DNA of 41,737 bases from positions 1 to 41,737 of the forward strand of contig JAGTRG010000009.1 in the NCBI GenBank assembly GCA_018396435.1, given 5' to 3'. The notes beneath the pieces are model-generated. The model did no database searches. It was not told the origin of the DNA and saw nothing but the letters and a program-made list of their open reading frames with translations. Source of the stretch: Candidatus Bathyarchaeota archaeon. GTDB lineage: Archaea; Thermoproteota; Bathyarchaeia; Bathyarchaeales; DTEX01. Positions within the stretch are counted from its first letter, which is position 1; each line of letters begins with the position of its first letter. Made by a program: the position numbers and the translations under genes. Of this stretch, positions 1 through 8,559 are shown one piece after another.

Positions 1-77
1 CTCTCCATCAGCCAGTCCAGAAAGGGGGAAGTAAATGCTTCTATAAAGCGTTCCGGGCTCATCCAAAAGTATATAAA

Positions 78-176
78 TGGTGGACCGGGCGGGATTCGAA
101 CCCGCGACCTCCGCCGTTCTCGGCTGAGATCAAGCCGCATGCGAGGGCGGCATTCATGCCACTAAACTACCGGCCC
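78..176 (-). tRNA. tRNA-Ala(CGC) with one intron (about 117-139) and encoded CCA
   Basis: Reverse complement folds as GGGCCGG/CCGGTCC acceptor with G3:U70 and A73, D arm GTTT..GAAT, anticodon arm CCGCC-CTCGCA..C-GGCGG interrupted by about 23 nt after position 37, T arm GCGGG-TTCGAAT-CCCGC, then CCA. Confidence 0.9.
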
Positions 177-283
177 TTCCCTGAGATTCACAGTTTTAAA
201 ATTAACTAGGGACGATTTAATTTTTGCGTAATAAATTTTGAACGAAAAGCATATATTTGTTTTTCACAATTTGATTTTTTGGT

Positions 284-503
284 CGGGCGGTAGCTCAGCC
301 TGGTAGAGCTTCCGAACTAGCCTCTTAAAATCAAACGTGAGGCTGGTGGAGACGCTGTAGGTGCCCACTGCAGGTGGGTGCATTCTCAGCCTACCGGGCA
401 TACAGAAACCGGAGTGTCGCAGGAGAGCTGTGAGGATGAAAACCCCAGCTCGGCGATTTCAAAATGAAGGTTTCACTTCATGAAAGTCCTGCCCGCCCGA
501 CCA
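284..503 (+). tRNA. tRNA-Tyr(GTA) interrupted by four putative introns (about 315-353, 361-407, 424-457, 463-485), encoded CCA
   Basis: Exons reassemble to CGGGCGG TA GCTC AGCCTGGTA GAGC T TCCGG CTGTAGA CCGGA GTGTC GCAGG TTCAA(G)T CCTGC CCGCCCG A CCA (77 nt). C1:G72 plus GTA fits archaeal tRNA-Tyr. Each insert has a bulge-helix-bulge-like fold (e.g. TCCG/TGGA, TGTA/TACA, TCGC/GCGA, TTTC/GAAA). Exact boundaries uncertain by 1-2 nt. Confidence 0.78.
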
Positions 504-561
504 CCAAAAAAGTTTCTCCTTGCATATTTTTTGTAATTATTGTTGCTGTTCAATTGTCGCG

Positions 562-1029
562 TTATGCCCATTTTGTGTAGACCCATGAAGCTACATCGCC
601 TTCCCTAAGAATGAAACTTTCCGCTCCGGTGGGACCAAAATCCCAGCCCTTCTTTGTTGAGTTCCATATGTACCAGAGCCATGCGTGAGTCTGGTTTCCG
701 GCGACATTATTTATTGCTGTTATGAAGACTCCAAATGGATATTTCTCATACGCTACTTCAGCGATAGTTTTTGTTGCTTCGAAAAGGCTGGCTCCCCTAG
801 CAATCGCCGTATTATTATGCCACACGGTTGATCCGTTCCCATAGTCGATCATTATGTTTACGAGGATATACCCGCTGAATTTAGATAATTCCCGCAGTGT
901 TTCGTCGTATAATTGCCGATATTTTTGGGCTTCCATATAGTAATAGACGCTAATGTAGGCTGCAACAATAACTAAGCAAAGGAATCCGGCTGAAACCCAG
1001 ATCCATACGCTCCCACTCTTCCCGCTCAT
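562..1029 (-). CDS. Membrane-anchored DUF4430-like (transcobalamin C-terminal-like) domain protein
   Basis: N-terminal TM segment followed by G.SLFEAT...FGVFITAINNVAGNQTHAWLWYIWNSTKKGWDFGPTGAESFILREGDVASWVYT, which resembles the DUF4430 pattern. Confidence 0.6.
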   Translation of the reverse strand: MSGKSGSVWIWVSAGFLCLVIVAAYISVYYYMEAQKYRQLYDETLRELSKFSGYILVNIMIDYGNGSTVWHNNTAIARGASLFEATKTIAEVAYEKYPFGVFITAINNVAGNQTHAWLWYIWNSTKKGWDFGPTGAESFILREGDVASWVYTKWA

Positions 1030-1616
1030 AATTTTTCACCTCCTTTAAACGCTATTTTCCTAACAGTAACTATCAAAGTATTACATCCAAAAAGGAAGAA
1101 GATGAAATTTGAAACCTCATGCGCAACAGAGAAGGGAACGCCACTTAATATGGCTATCAATGGTGGGAGCCCAGCCACCACTCCAGAAACTATGTTAGTA
1201 AATAAATCATAAATAAATGTTAAAAGAAAACCCAAAATGCCAAACCTCAGATTATAGGGCCTGCCAAAATCGACCAAAGCAATTTTTGCAGATAAACCGC
1301 CAGCTACACCATAAAGAGTCTCACCAACACAACAAGCAACAAGGATAGGAAAAATAAAACCATACGGATTAATAGTCCCATAAACAAGCCACGTCAAAAT
1401 ACCGATAAGCACACCGGGCAAAATGCCTGAAACATATCCGCTAACAAAAACAAACAAATCCATAAATTTAATGTTCGGGATACCTATCATAGCATAATTC
1501 GAAATTAGATTCATCGCCGTCATAAGAACGACGAAACTCATGGTTCTCGTAGAAAGTAAAAACCTAGATTTCGAAGATCTCATCGGTTTAGCTCCATTAT
1601 TTGTATACATTTTCAC
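1026..1616 (-). CDS. ECF-transporter S component-like integral membrane protein (true start may be about 1583)
   Basis: Multi-TM protein with MNLISNYAMIGIPNIKFMDLFVFVSGYVSGILPGVLIGILTWLVYGTINPYGF, typical of ECF S-component-like proteins; overlaps the DUF4430 gene by 4 bp. Confidence 0.6.
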   Translation of the reverse strand: MKMYTNNGAKPMRSSKSRFLLSTRTMSFVVLMTAMNLISNYAMIGIPNIKFMDLFVFVSGYVSGILPGVLIGILTWLVYGTINPYGFIFPILVACCVGETLYGVAGGLSAKIALVDFGRPYNLRFGILGFLLTFIYDLFTNIVSGVVAGLPPLIAILSGVPFSVAHEVSNFIFFLFGCNTLIVTVRKIAFKGGEKL

Positions 1617-1692
1617 TTGGTTGGATTATCCATCCAACAATATAAAGTTTATTATCTTAAAAAGGCATAAATTCGCCATAGACAATTTCGTC

Positions 1693-2574
1693 ATGAATGA
1701 AGTGATGGATGTGGTTGAGGAGCAGAGAAGGAAGCTAGTCGAGCTTGATGGGGAGATTTCAGAATTAAAGGTTGAGATAGACAAGCTTAGCGATGAAGCC
1801 CGCAAATTTGTTGAGAAGAGGAATACTATACATGAAAAGATGAGTGAGTTAAGGCTTGAAGCCACGAAGCTTAAGGGTGAACGCGATGCCTTAAATGATG
1901 AAGTTAGAAACTTAAAGATCATTCTCGGAGAGCTTAAGCAATCATATCACGAGAAGCTGAATGCGCTTAATGAATTAAGGCAGAGGATTAGAAATCACAT
2001 TAAGACCAAACCTGCGGAAAAAGAGGAATACCTAAAGAGGGAGATTTCGGAGATAGAGTGGAAGATACAAACCGCATCATTATCACTTGAGGAAGAAAAT
2101 AGGCTTGTTAAGCGCGTTAAGTTTCTAGAAACCCAGTTAGCGTTTTATCGTAACCTCGAGGAGATGAGATGCGAGGCCATCTTGCTGAAAGGGCAGATGA
2201 AAAAATTGAGGGATGAGATTGACTCCTGTAGGAATAAGATTGCAGAGAACATTGCGAAAAGCCAGAAACTCCACGAAAGGATGATGGAACATTTTAGGGA
2301 GATAGATAAATTGAGGGTTGAGGCCGACTGGATGCACAAAATGTATCTGGAAATCAGGGAAAAAATATCTTCGCTCCGCCTAAAATATGCTGATCTTCTT
2401 GGTCAAATCTCAGCCCTCAAAAAGATTATTCGCGAGGAAGAGGAGAGGAGGAGAACTGAGGCAGCCGCCGCCTTAAGGGGGAAGATTGAGAGAGAAGCCT
2501 TAGAAAAGCTTAAACGTGGTGAAAAAATTTCCTTCGAAGAGTTCAAAATTTTAGCTGAGCAGGGAAAAATATAA
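1693..2574 (+). CDS. Coiled-coil protein
   Basis: In-frame ATG at 1693 inside the longer ORF (1540-2574). The product is almost entirely charged heptad-like coiled coil. The longer upstream extension would overlap the divergent ECF-S gene. Confidence 0.75.
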   Translation: MNEVMDVVEEQRRKLVELDGEISELKVEIDKLSDEARKFVEKRNTIHEKMSELRLEATKLKGERDALNDEVRNLKIILGELKQSYHEKLNALNELRQRIRNHIKTKPAEKEEYLKREISEIEWKIQTASLSLEEENRLVKRVKFLETQLAFYRNLEEMRCEAILLKGQMKKLRDEIDSCRNKIAENIAKSQKLHERMMEHFREIDKLRVEADWMHKMYLEIREKISSLRLKYADLLGQISALKKIIREEEERRRTEAAAALRGKIEREALEKLKRGEKISFEEFKILAEQGKI

Positions 2575-2667
2575 GGGAAGATCTCTGCTTATTAAGTTAA
2601 ATTAAACTTTATTTCTAACAATTACATTATTTTATTTTAAGAAAAGTATAGTTTATAGGAGAAAATA

Positions 2668-3891
2668 ATGTCAGGTCAAGAAGGAGAAAATCTCAGCGCG
2701 GAGCGCATATTGGTAATATGCGTCGATAGAGATAACGATGTCGGTAGAAAAACCGATGTTAAAACCCCAATAATAGGCAAAAAAGAAAATATTGATGCCG
2801 CGCTGAAGCTTATATTAGCCGACCCGGAAGAAGCTGACGCAAACGCAATGTTTGAGGCTGTTAGAATATGCGACAGCCTAGAAAAAGGCGGAACGAACAA
2901 CGTTTCATACCAAGTTGCAACTATCACTGGCTCTGAGCTTGGCGGAATAGCCGCCGACAGAAAGCTCATATCAGAGCTTAATGAAGCGCTTAAAGAGTTC
3001 AAGCCGACAAGCCTAATACTTGTTACAGATGGATTTTCAGACGAGGATATTATGCCTCTCATTCAATCAAGGGTGCCAGTTTCATCCGTAAGGAGAGTTA
3101 TTGTAAAACACAGCGAGACAATAGAGGAAACAGCAGCGATATTCTCCAGATACCTAAAGAAGATTATTGAAGACCCAAGATATTCACGGATATTCATGGG
3201 GTTACCAGGCGTTTTATTGATAACCCTTGGGATACTGTCCTTCCTAGCAACATTCATTCGATATGATATTGGAACATGGGCCTGGATTATTGGACTTATA
3301 ATTGTTGGAAGCTACTTATTTAATAAAGGCTATGGGTTAGACAAGAAAATATCGGCTTTTCTAAGGGCTTCATCACCGTACCGGCTAGTTACTGGCTCAT
3401 CGTTAGTGTTCGGCATCTTATTAATCGCAGTGAGCTTTTATCAGGCATTATCCCAGATAGCGTCAAACCCGGATGTCATTCCCAGTCCGCTTCCAAGCGA
3501 CCCAAACGTTTGGCTAAGCCTAATACCTCGAATTACAGGATTGGTCATCTCAACATCAATAACGGTTGTGGTAATCGGCGTATGTATAATACTAGTCGGC
3601 AGGGCTTTAGGTCATCTTCTCGAGCGCGATCTAAGATTCTGGAGAACCATAGTTTTTCTCGCCGTCTGCGTGTGGTCATGGAAAATCTTTAATGAAGCTG
3701 CAAAAATATTAATTGACCCATCGATACACATCGATGGCTTAATATTATCCATCATCATTGGGATAGGGATAGCTGCGGTATCAGTGCCGATAGTTCACTT
3801 TGCAAGTAAGAAATATAGGGAATTCTTTAAAGAGGATATTAAAGTAAAGGAGGAGCGAAGGGAAGATCTTGGAAGGAGTGAAGAAGGCTGA
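2668..3891 (+). CDS. DUF373 family archaeal membrane protein
   Basis: ILVICVDRDNDVGRKTDVKTPIIGKKENIDAALKLILADPEEADANAMFEAVR motif of DUF373, followed by C-terminal TM helices. Confidence 0.85.
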   Translation: MSGQEGENLSAERILVICVDRDNDVGRKTDVKTPIIGKKENIDAALKLILADPEEADANAMFEAVRICDSLEKGGTNNVSYQVATITGSELGGIAADRKLISELNEALKEFKPTSLILVTDGFSDEDIMPLIQSRVPVSSVRRVIVKHSETIEETAAIFSRYLKKIIEDPRYSRIFMGLPGVLLITLGILSFLATFIRYDIGTWAWIIGLIIVGSYLFNKGYGLDKKISAFLRASSPYRLVTGSSLVFGILLIAVSFYQALSQIASNPDVIPSPLPSDPNVWLSLIPRITGLVISTSITVVVIGVCIILVGRALGHLLERDLRFWRTIVFLAVCVWSWKIFNEAAKILIDPSIHIDGLILSIIIGIGIAAVSVPIVHFASKKYREFFKEDIKVKEERREDLGRSEEG

Positions 3892-4645
3892 AGTGGCGGT
3901 TATAGGCGGAACCGGCTTAGAAGATCTTTTTAAGGATTTTGAAGTAGTTAACGTTGGAACACCTTTTGGGCTCTCCTACGCAATATTTATCGGTGAAGTT
4001 AGAGGTAGAAAAATCGCCTTTTTACCCAGACATGGACGTAAGCATGATACTCCGCCGCATAAAGTAAACTATAGGGCTAATGTTTATGCCTTACATAAGA
4101 TCGGCGTTGAGAGGATAATAGCAACTAATGCCGTTGGAGCGATAAATTTAAACTTTAAACCCGGGGACCTTGTTGTCCCCCATGACCTAGTGGACTTCAC
4201 AAAGCAGCGCCAACAAACATTCTATGATCAAGCGCCAGTTAAACACATAGACTTTACGGAACCCTACTGCCCGGAGATTCGTAGAATTTTGATAAAGGTT
4301 GCAAAGGAAACGGGTGTGGTGCATGATAGCGCCGTATATGTTTGCACAGAGGGGCCGCGATTTGAAACGCCAGCTGAGATACGCATGTTTAGGACTTTTG
4401 GATGCGATGTTGTAGGCATGACGGGTTCCTCCGAGGCTGTGCTTGCACGTGAACTCGGCATATGCTATGCCGCATTATGCTTTATTTCAAACATGGCCGC
4501 CGGGATATCTGGTAAGCTCACATATGAGGAGGTTATGAATGTTTCTAAGTCTGTTATGCCAAGAATCCAAAAAATCATACCTGAATCAATTGAAAGTTTG
4601 CCTAAAACTAGAGGATGCGAATGCTCCTCGCCAACTAATCGGTAA
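3869..4645 (+). CDS. mtnP: S-methyl-5'-thioadenosine/thioinosine phosphorylase (MTAP family)
   Basis: VAVIGGTGLEDLF, LPRHGRKHDTPPHKVNYRANVYAL, TEGPRFETPAEIRMF and DVVGMTG motifs; TTG start. Confidence 0.88.
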   Translation: MEGVKKAEVAVIGGTGLEDLFKDFEVVNVGTPFGLSYAIFIGEVRGRKIAFLPRHGRKHDTPPHKVNYRANVYALHKIGVERIIATNAVGAINLNFKPGDLVVPHDLVDFTKQRQQTFYDQAPVKHIDFTEPYCPEIRRILIKVAKETGVVHDSAVYVCTEGPRFETPAEIRMFRTFGCDVVGMTGSSEAVLARELGICYAALCFISNMAAGISGKLTYEEVMNVSKSVMPRIQKIIPESIESLPKTRGCECSSPTNR

Positions 4646-4663
4646 TCAGAAGGTGAAATTTGG

Positions 4664-5446
4664 ATGCTCAGGTCTCTACTCTCATTGCTGGGCGCATATA
4701 AGATTTATGAGAAATGGCTCTGGCATCAAATTAAGGACCAAGGCAAACCAGACCACATAGCCATAATATTAGATGGAAACAGAAGGTGGGCTCAGGATCG
4801 CTCACTAGAACCTTGGATAGGACATTATTATGGTGCGGATAAAACCAGAGATGTTCTAAAATGGTGCCTTGATCTAGACGTTAAAACTATAACGCTTTAC
4901 GTCTTCTCAACTGAGAATTTCCAAAGGCCAAAAGAGGAAGTTGAGAGACTTATGCAATTATTTAGAGAGAAATTTAGTGAAGCCCTTAAAAGTGAAGAGA
5001 TGCATAAGCATAAGGTTCGGGTTAAAGTTATCGGCAAAATAGACATGTTACCTCCAGATTTACAGGAAATGATCAGAGAAATTGAGGGGGAAACAAAGAG
5101 CTATGATGGGCATTTTCTAAATTTGGCGATAGCCTACGGTGGTAGGGTGGAGATAGTTGACGCTGCAAGAAAAATCGCTCAGAAAGTTGCTGAGAGAGAA
5201 CTCTTGCCGGAAGAGATTGATGAAAAAATATTTGAGCAGCATTTATACACTGCTTTTCTACCTAAGCAGGAGCCAGATCTAATTATAAGAACTTCAGGGG
5301 AAGAACGGTTAAGCGGTTTCTTGCTCTATCAATCAGCCTATAGCGAACTATGCTTCCTAGACGTTTACTGGCCTGAATTTAGGCGCATAGATCTCTTAAG
5401 AGCCGTCAGAACATATCAGAAGCGTAAAAGGAGATTCGGCAAATAG
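4664..5446 (+). CDS. uppS: Polyprenyl diphosphate synthase (cis-prenyltransferase)
   Basis: HIAIILDGNRRWAQ, LYVFSTENFQRPKEEV, LNLAIAYGGRVEIVDA and PDLIIRTSGEERLSGFLLYQSAYSEL motifs. Confidence 0.93.
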   Translation: MLRSLLSLLGAYKIYEKWLWHQIKDQGKPDHIAIILDGNRRWAQDRSLEPWIGHYYGADKTRDVLKWCLDLDVKTITLYVFSTENFQRPKEEVERLMQLFREKFSEALKSEEMHKHKVRVKVIGKIDMLPPDLQEMIREIEGETKSYDGHFLNLAIAYGGRVEIVDAARKIAQKVAERELLPEEIDEKIFEQHLYTAFLPKQEPDLIIRTSGEERLSGFLLYQSAYSELCFLDVYWPEFRRIDLLRAVRTYQKRKRRFGK

Positions 5447-5473
5447 AATGCGCAAAACGCTAGTAGGGTATAT

Positions 5474-6679
5474 CTAAGCTCTTTTTCTGGCGCTTACAAT
5501 AGATATAACATCTCTGTCTTTAAGCATGTATCCCTCTCCAAGCCTCCTCTTGCTTCGTGCGTCCACTGCATATATGAAGCTCTCACCCAGCTCGGTGTGA
5601 ATCATGTAAGCCAGCTCCCGTGCTGTGGTTGTCCTCGGCACAAGTCTAGCCTCCGGCAGAACCCTTCCATAATGATCCGTGAGCTTCTCCGAGTCTTCAA
5701 CAGGATAAACGACTATCATATTTAAGAGGTCTCTGAAGGCCACGTTTATCGCCTCCTGAACTCCTGTTGACCTGTATCTGCGCAAAATTTTCTCTCTTAT
5801 CGCATTTAAAGCATCTTTCTGTCTATCAGTTATCTTCGATGAAGCTGGTATTTCGAATTCTGAATTACCCGGCACGTATTTTATCAAATCCTTTTCAGCG
5901 GCCCTCCTTAAGGCTAACTCAGCCTCGGCGCAACATGGGATAACCAGATAACCTGTTTCCTTAAGCCTCTTAAAGTTCTCCTCAGCGAATGGCAGATCCA
6001 TTTTGTTTGCGGCTATAATCATGGGCTTTGAGGATCTTCTTAACGCATCGACAAATCTGATGAAATCTTCCTCACTCCATCTTGCGGGTTTATCAGCGCT
6101 AAGCTCCGTGATTTTTAGGGCCTCAATTATATGTTTTCTTCTCACCGCAAGTCCGCTTAGTCTATCTTCAAGAAGCGAATAGAAATCCGAACCCCCCGCC
6201 TCAACTGTTCTTGCAATTCTAGGCCATTCTCTTTTTATGATCTGCACAAACCACATTGTAAGCTCTTTCTCAAGAAACTTCACATCCTCTAGGGGATCAT
6301 GCATACCTGGCTTCACCATTCTGCCCTCGGTATCTGTCGAGCCTGACGCATCAACCACATGGATCAGAGCATCAGCCTTCCTTATTTCATCAAGAAATTG
6401 ATTTCCAAGTCCTCTTCCTTGCCAAGCGTCCGGAACAAGCCCGGCGCAGTCTATCAGCTCAACAGGAATCAATCTTACGCCGTCTACGCATACTGAGTTA
6501 ACCGGATTATCTTTCACATTAAATTCTTCGCATACACATTGCGTTCTAAAGTATCCGACGCCTCTATTCGGCTTTATTGTTGTGAATGGGTAACTTGCAA
6601 TCTCAACCATTGCAAGGGTTGCAGCGCTAAAAAATGTTGATTTACCCACATTAGGCTTCCCAACGATGCCAACCATCAT
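5474..6679 (-). CDS. YchF/Obg-related GTP-binding protein with TGS domain
   Basis: G1 GKPNVGKSTFFSAAT, G4 NKMD, DCAGLVP, C-terminal TGS-like YAVDARSKRRLGEGYMLKDRDVISIV. Confidence 0.88.
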   Translation of the reverse strand: MMVGIVGKPNVGKSTFFSAATLAMVEIASYPFTTIKPNRGVGYFRTQCVCEEFNVKDNPVNSVCVDGVRLIPVELIDCAGLVPDAWQGRGLGNQFLDEIRKADALIHVVDASGSTDTEGRMVKPGMHDPLEDVKFLEKELTMWFVQIIKREWPRIARTVEAGGSDFYSLLEDRLSGLAVRRKHIIEALKITELSADKPARWSEEDFIRFVDALRRSSKPMIIAANKMDLPFAEENFKRLKETGYLVIPCCAEAELALRRAAEKDLIKYVPGNSEFEIPASSKITDRQKDALNAIREKILRRYRSTGVQEAINVAFRDLLNMIVVYPVEDSEKLTDHYGRVLPEARLVPRTTTARELAYMIHTELGESFIYAVDARSKRRLGEGYMLKDRDVISIVSARKRA

Positions 6680-7543
6680 GAATATTCATCTCCCTCCAAA
6701 GATATATTGTAGCACCAGCATAAATGAGTATTTCCATGTATTTTTCGCATTTCCATATGATTTTCGCCATTTATTTCATTTATGCTTCCTGAATGCATTG
6801 CGTCGCCCATAATGTCCGCTGATACGCCTGAGATCAGCCTCACATCGCCGACTGAGTAGTAATCCACGAGAAAAAACTAATCGAAGCCCAATTTAAGCCT
6901 AATTAAACAAAATAAAAGGGCTTTTATTGAGTCAGTGTTGCGCAACTTTATCTGCAAGGCTTAAATGTTTCTATAATTTCACCTTCTTTTTGTTGTTGTG
7001 GTTATGTTCTTGGGTTGAGATAGGGTGGAAGGGGTTGGTGGGATGTTTCTAGGCATTGTGGACCTTGCAGCAGGACCTCGAAGGTTACGGTTGCTACACG
7101 CCTTGGAGGTATAAGAGGCTCGAACCTAAAGGTGTAGAGCTCTTCAAGGATGGGCAAAAATCGCAGTCAAGCGACGTTATTTCTGTTGCGTTGATGAGGG
7201 GTGTGGTCGTCGCCTAGCACAAGGTAGAAGTTGACAGGGGCCGTAGCCATGATGTGGAATAAAACTCTGTTTGAACGGCCCAGATAAATGCTGAAAGAAT
7301 GCCAGTGCCCAGTGATTATCTCATAGCCATCTTTGAGGACAATTTGTTGACTTTCAGTTCATTCGAACTCATTGAGGCTTCACGGAGTTAACAGATGAAA
7401 GATGCAGGTGCTGTTACCGGTACCGCTCATAAGTGTTATCGGCCTGCTTTTGCGTTAAGGCAGATGAAAGCCGAAAACTGATATTCATATATTAGGGGAT
7501 TTCATAGAATCTAAAGCGGTAATAGTTTACTGGTGAGAACGGC

Positions 7544-8533
7544 ATGGATTACGCTATAGCAACTGTTGGAAGCCACTCAGCACTCCAAATATTGAGGGGA
7601 GCAAAAGATGAAGGTTTCAAGACGATTGCCGTCTGCATAAAAGATCACACGTTCATATATAAGCATTTTAAGGTGGCGGATGAGATTATTGAAATATCAT
7701 CCTACAAGGATTTTCATACGGTTGAGGATGACCTCTTAAAGCTTAATGCCATCTTGATCCCCCACGCATCGCTTGTAGCTTATGTTAATCTTAAAACAAT
7801 TGAGGATATGAGGGTTCTTTACTACGGCAACAGGAAGATACTTTCATGGGAAAGCGATAGGGATAGGCAGAGGGAATGGTTGCGGAAAGCAGGGCTTAAT
7901 CTGCCCAAAATCTATAATGATTCAGCGGATATAGATGGGTTAGTCATAGTGAAGTTTTATGGTGCAAGGGGCGGTCAGGGCTACTTTCTAGCCAGAAATG
8001 AACGGGAATTTAAGCGCAAAATAGGTTCGGCAAAAGAATATGTAATACAAGAATATATTATTGGAATACCGGTTTATATACATTATTTCCACTCGGTAAT
8101 GCGGAGCGAACTTGAACTAATGGGTTTTGATAGGCGCTACGAATCTAATGTTGATGGAATTGGCAGGATCCCGTACAATCTGCAGCGCGACCTACATGTA
8201 ACATACACTATTGTCGGCAACTTTCCGCTGATGCTCCGCGAGTCGCTTCTGCCAGAGGTCTTCAGAATGGGCCAGAGAATTGTTGAAGCATCAAGAGAAC
8301 TATGCAGCCCGGGGATATATGGACCATTCTGCCTAGAAACAGTTGTAACTCCAGACCTGAAGTTTTATGTTTTTGAAATATCGGCGAGAATCGTTGCTGG
8401 AACAAATGTCTTCATAGAGACATCGCCATATGCGCTTATAAAGCATGGAAAGCCTATGAGCACCGGTAGGAGAATAGCCCTAGAGATAAAGGAAGCTATA
8501 GAGCAGGATAGGCTAAAAGAAATATTGGGGTGA
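7544..8533 (+). CDS. purP: PurP-family formate-dependent IMP precursor (FAICAR) synthetase, shorter paralog
   Basis: ATP-grasp PurP architecture: AIATVGSHSALQILRGAKDEGF, FYGARGGQGYF, VYIHYFHSVMRSELELMGFDRRYESNVDGIGR. Confidence 0.83.
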   Translation: MDYAIATVGSHSALQILRGAKDEGFKTIAVCIKDHTFIYKHFKVADEIIEISSYKDFHTVEDDLLKLNAILIPHASLVAYVNLKTIEDMRVLYYGNRKILSWESDRDRQREWLRKAGLNLPKIYNDSADIDGLVIVKFYGARGGQGYFLARNEREFKRKIGSAKEYVIQEYIIGIPVYIHYFHSVMRSELELMGFDRRYESNVDGIGRIPYNLQRDLHVTYTIVGNFPLMLRESLLPEVFRMGQRIVEASRELCSPGIYGPFCLETVVTPDLKFYVFEISARIVAGTNVFIETSPYALIKHGKPMSTGRRIALEIKEAIEQDRLKEILG

Positions 8534-8559
8534 GAAACTATATTCTTACGGTGGTATGA

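Noticed and set aside
317-346. tRNA-Lys(CTT) reading (CTAGC-CTCTTAA...GCTGG looks like an anticodon arm)
   Set aside because: It leaves 6 unexplained nt after the D arm and gives no fit to the variable/T regions. The segment is better explained as the internal helix of intron 1, and C1:G72 favours Tyr.
281-503. Possible circularly permuted RNase P RNA (ACAGAAACCGG at 402 and GAAAGTCC at 482 resemble conserved P RNA motifs)
   Set aside because: Motif order is wrong for a normal P RNA, and the locus resolves completely into tRNA-Tyr exons with paired stems once the four inserts are removed.
2137-2339. Multiple short antisense ORFs in the supplied track (for example 2137-2337, 13503-13688, 29543-29758)
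   Set aside because: Each is antisense to a well-supported gene and shows no protein-family signal.
6676-6867. 63-aa minus-strand ORF adjacent to the YchF-family gene
   Set aside because: Low-complexity, no recognisable domain, and likely upstream noncoding sequence.
7385-7485. Possible C/D-box sRNA (AGATGA near 7393 and 7462, CTGA near 7478)
   Set aside because: Box C does not match RUGAUGA well and no D'/C' pair with suitable spacing is visible.
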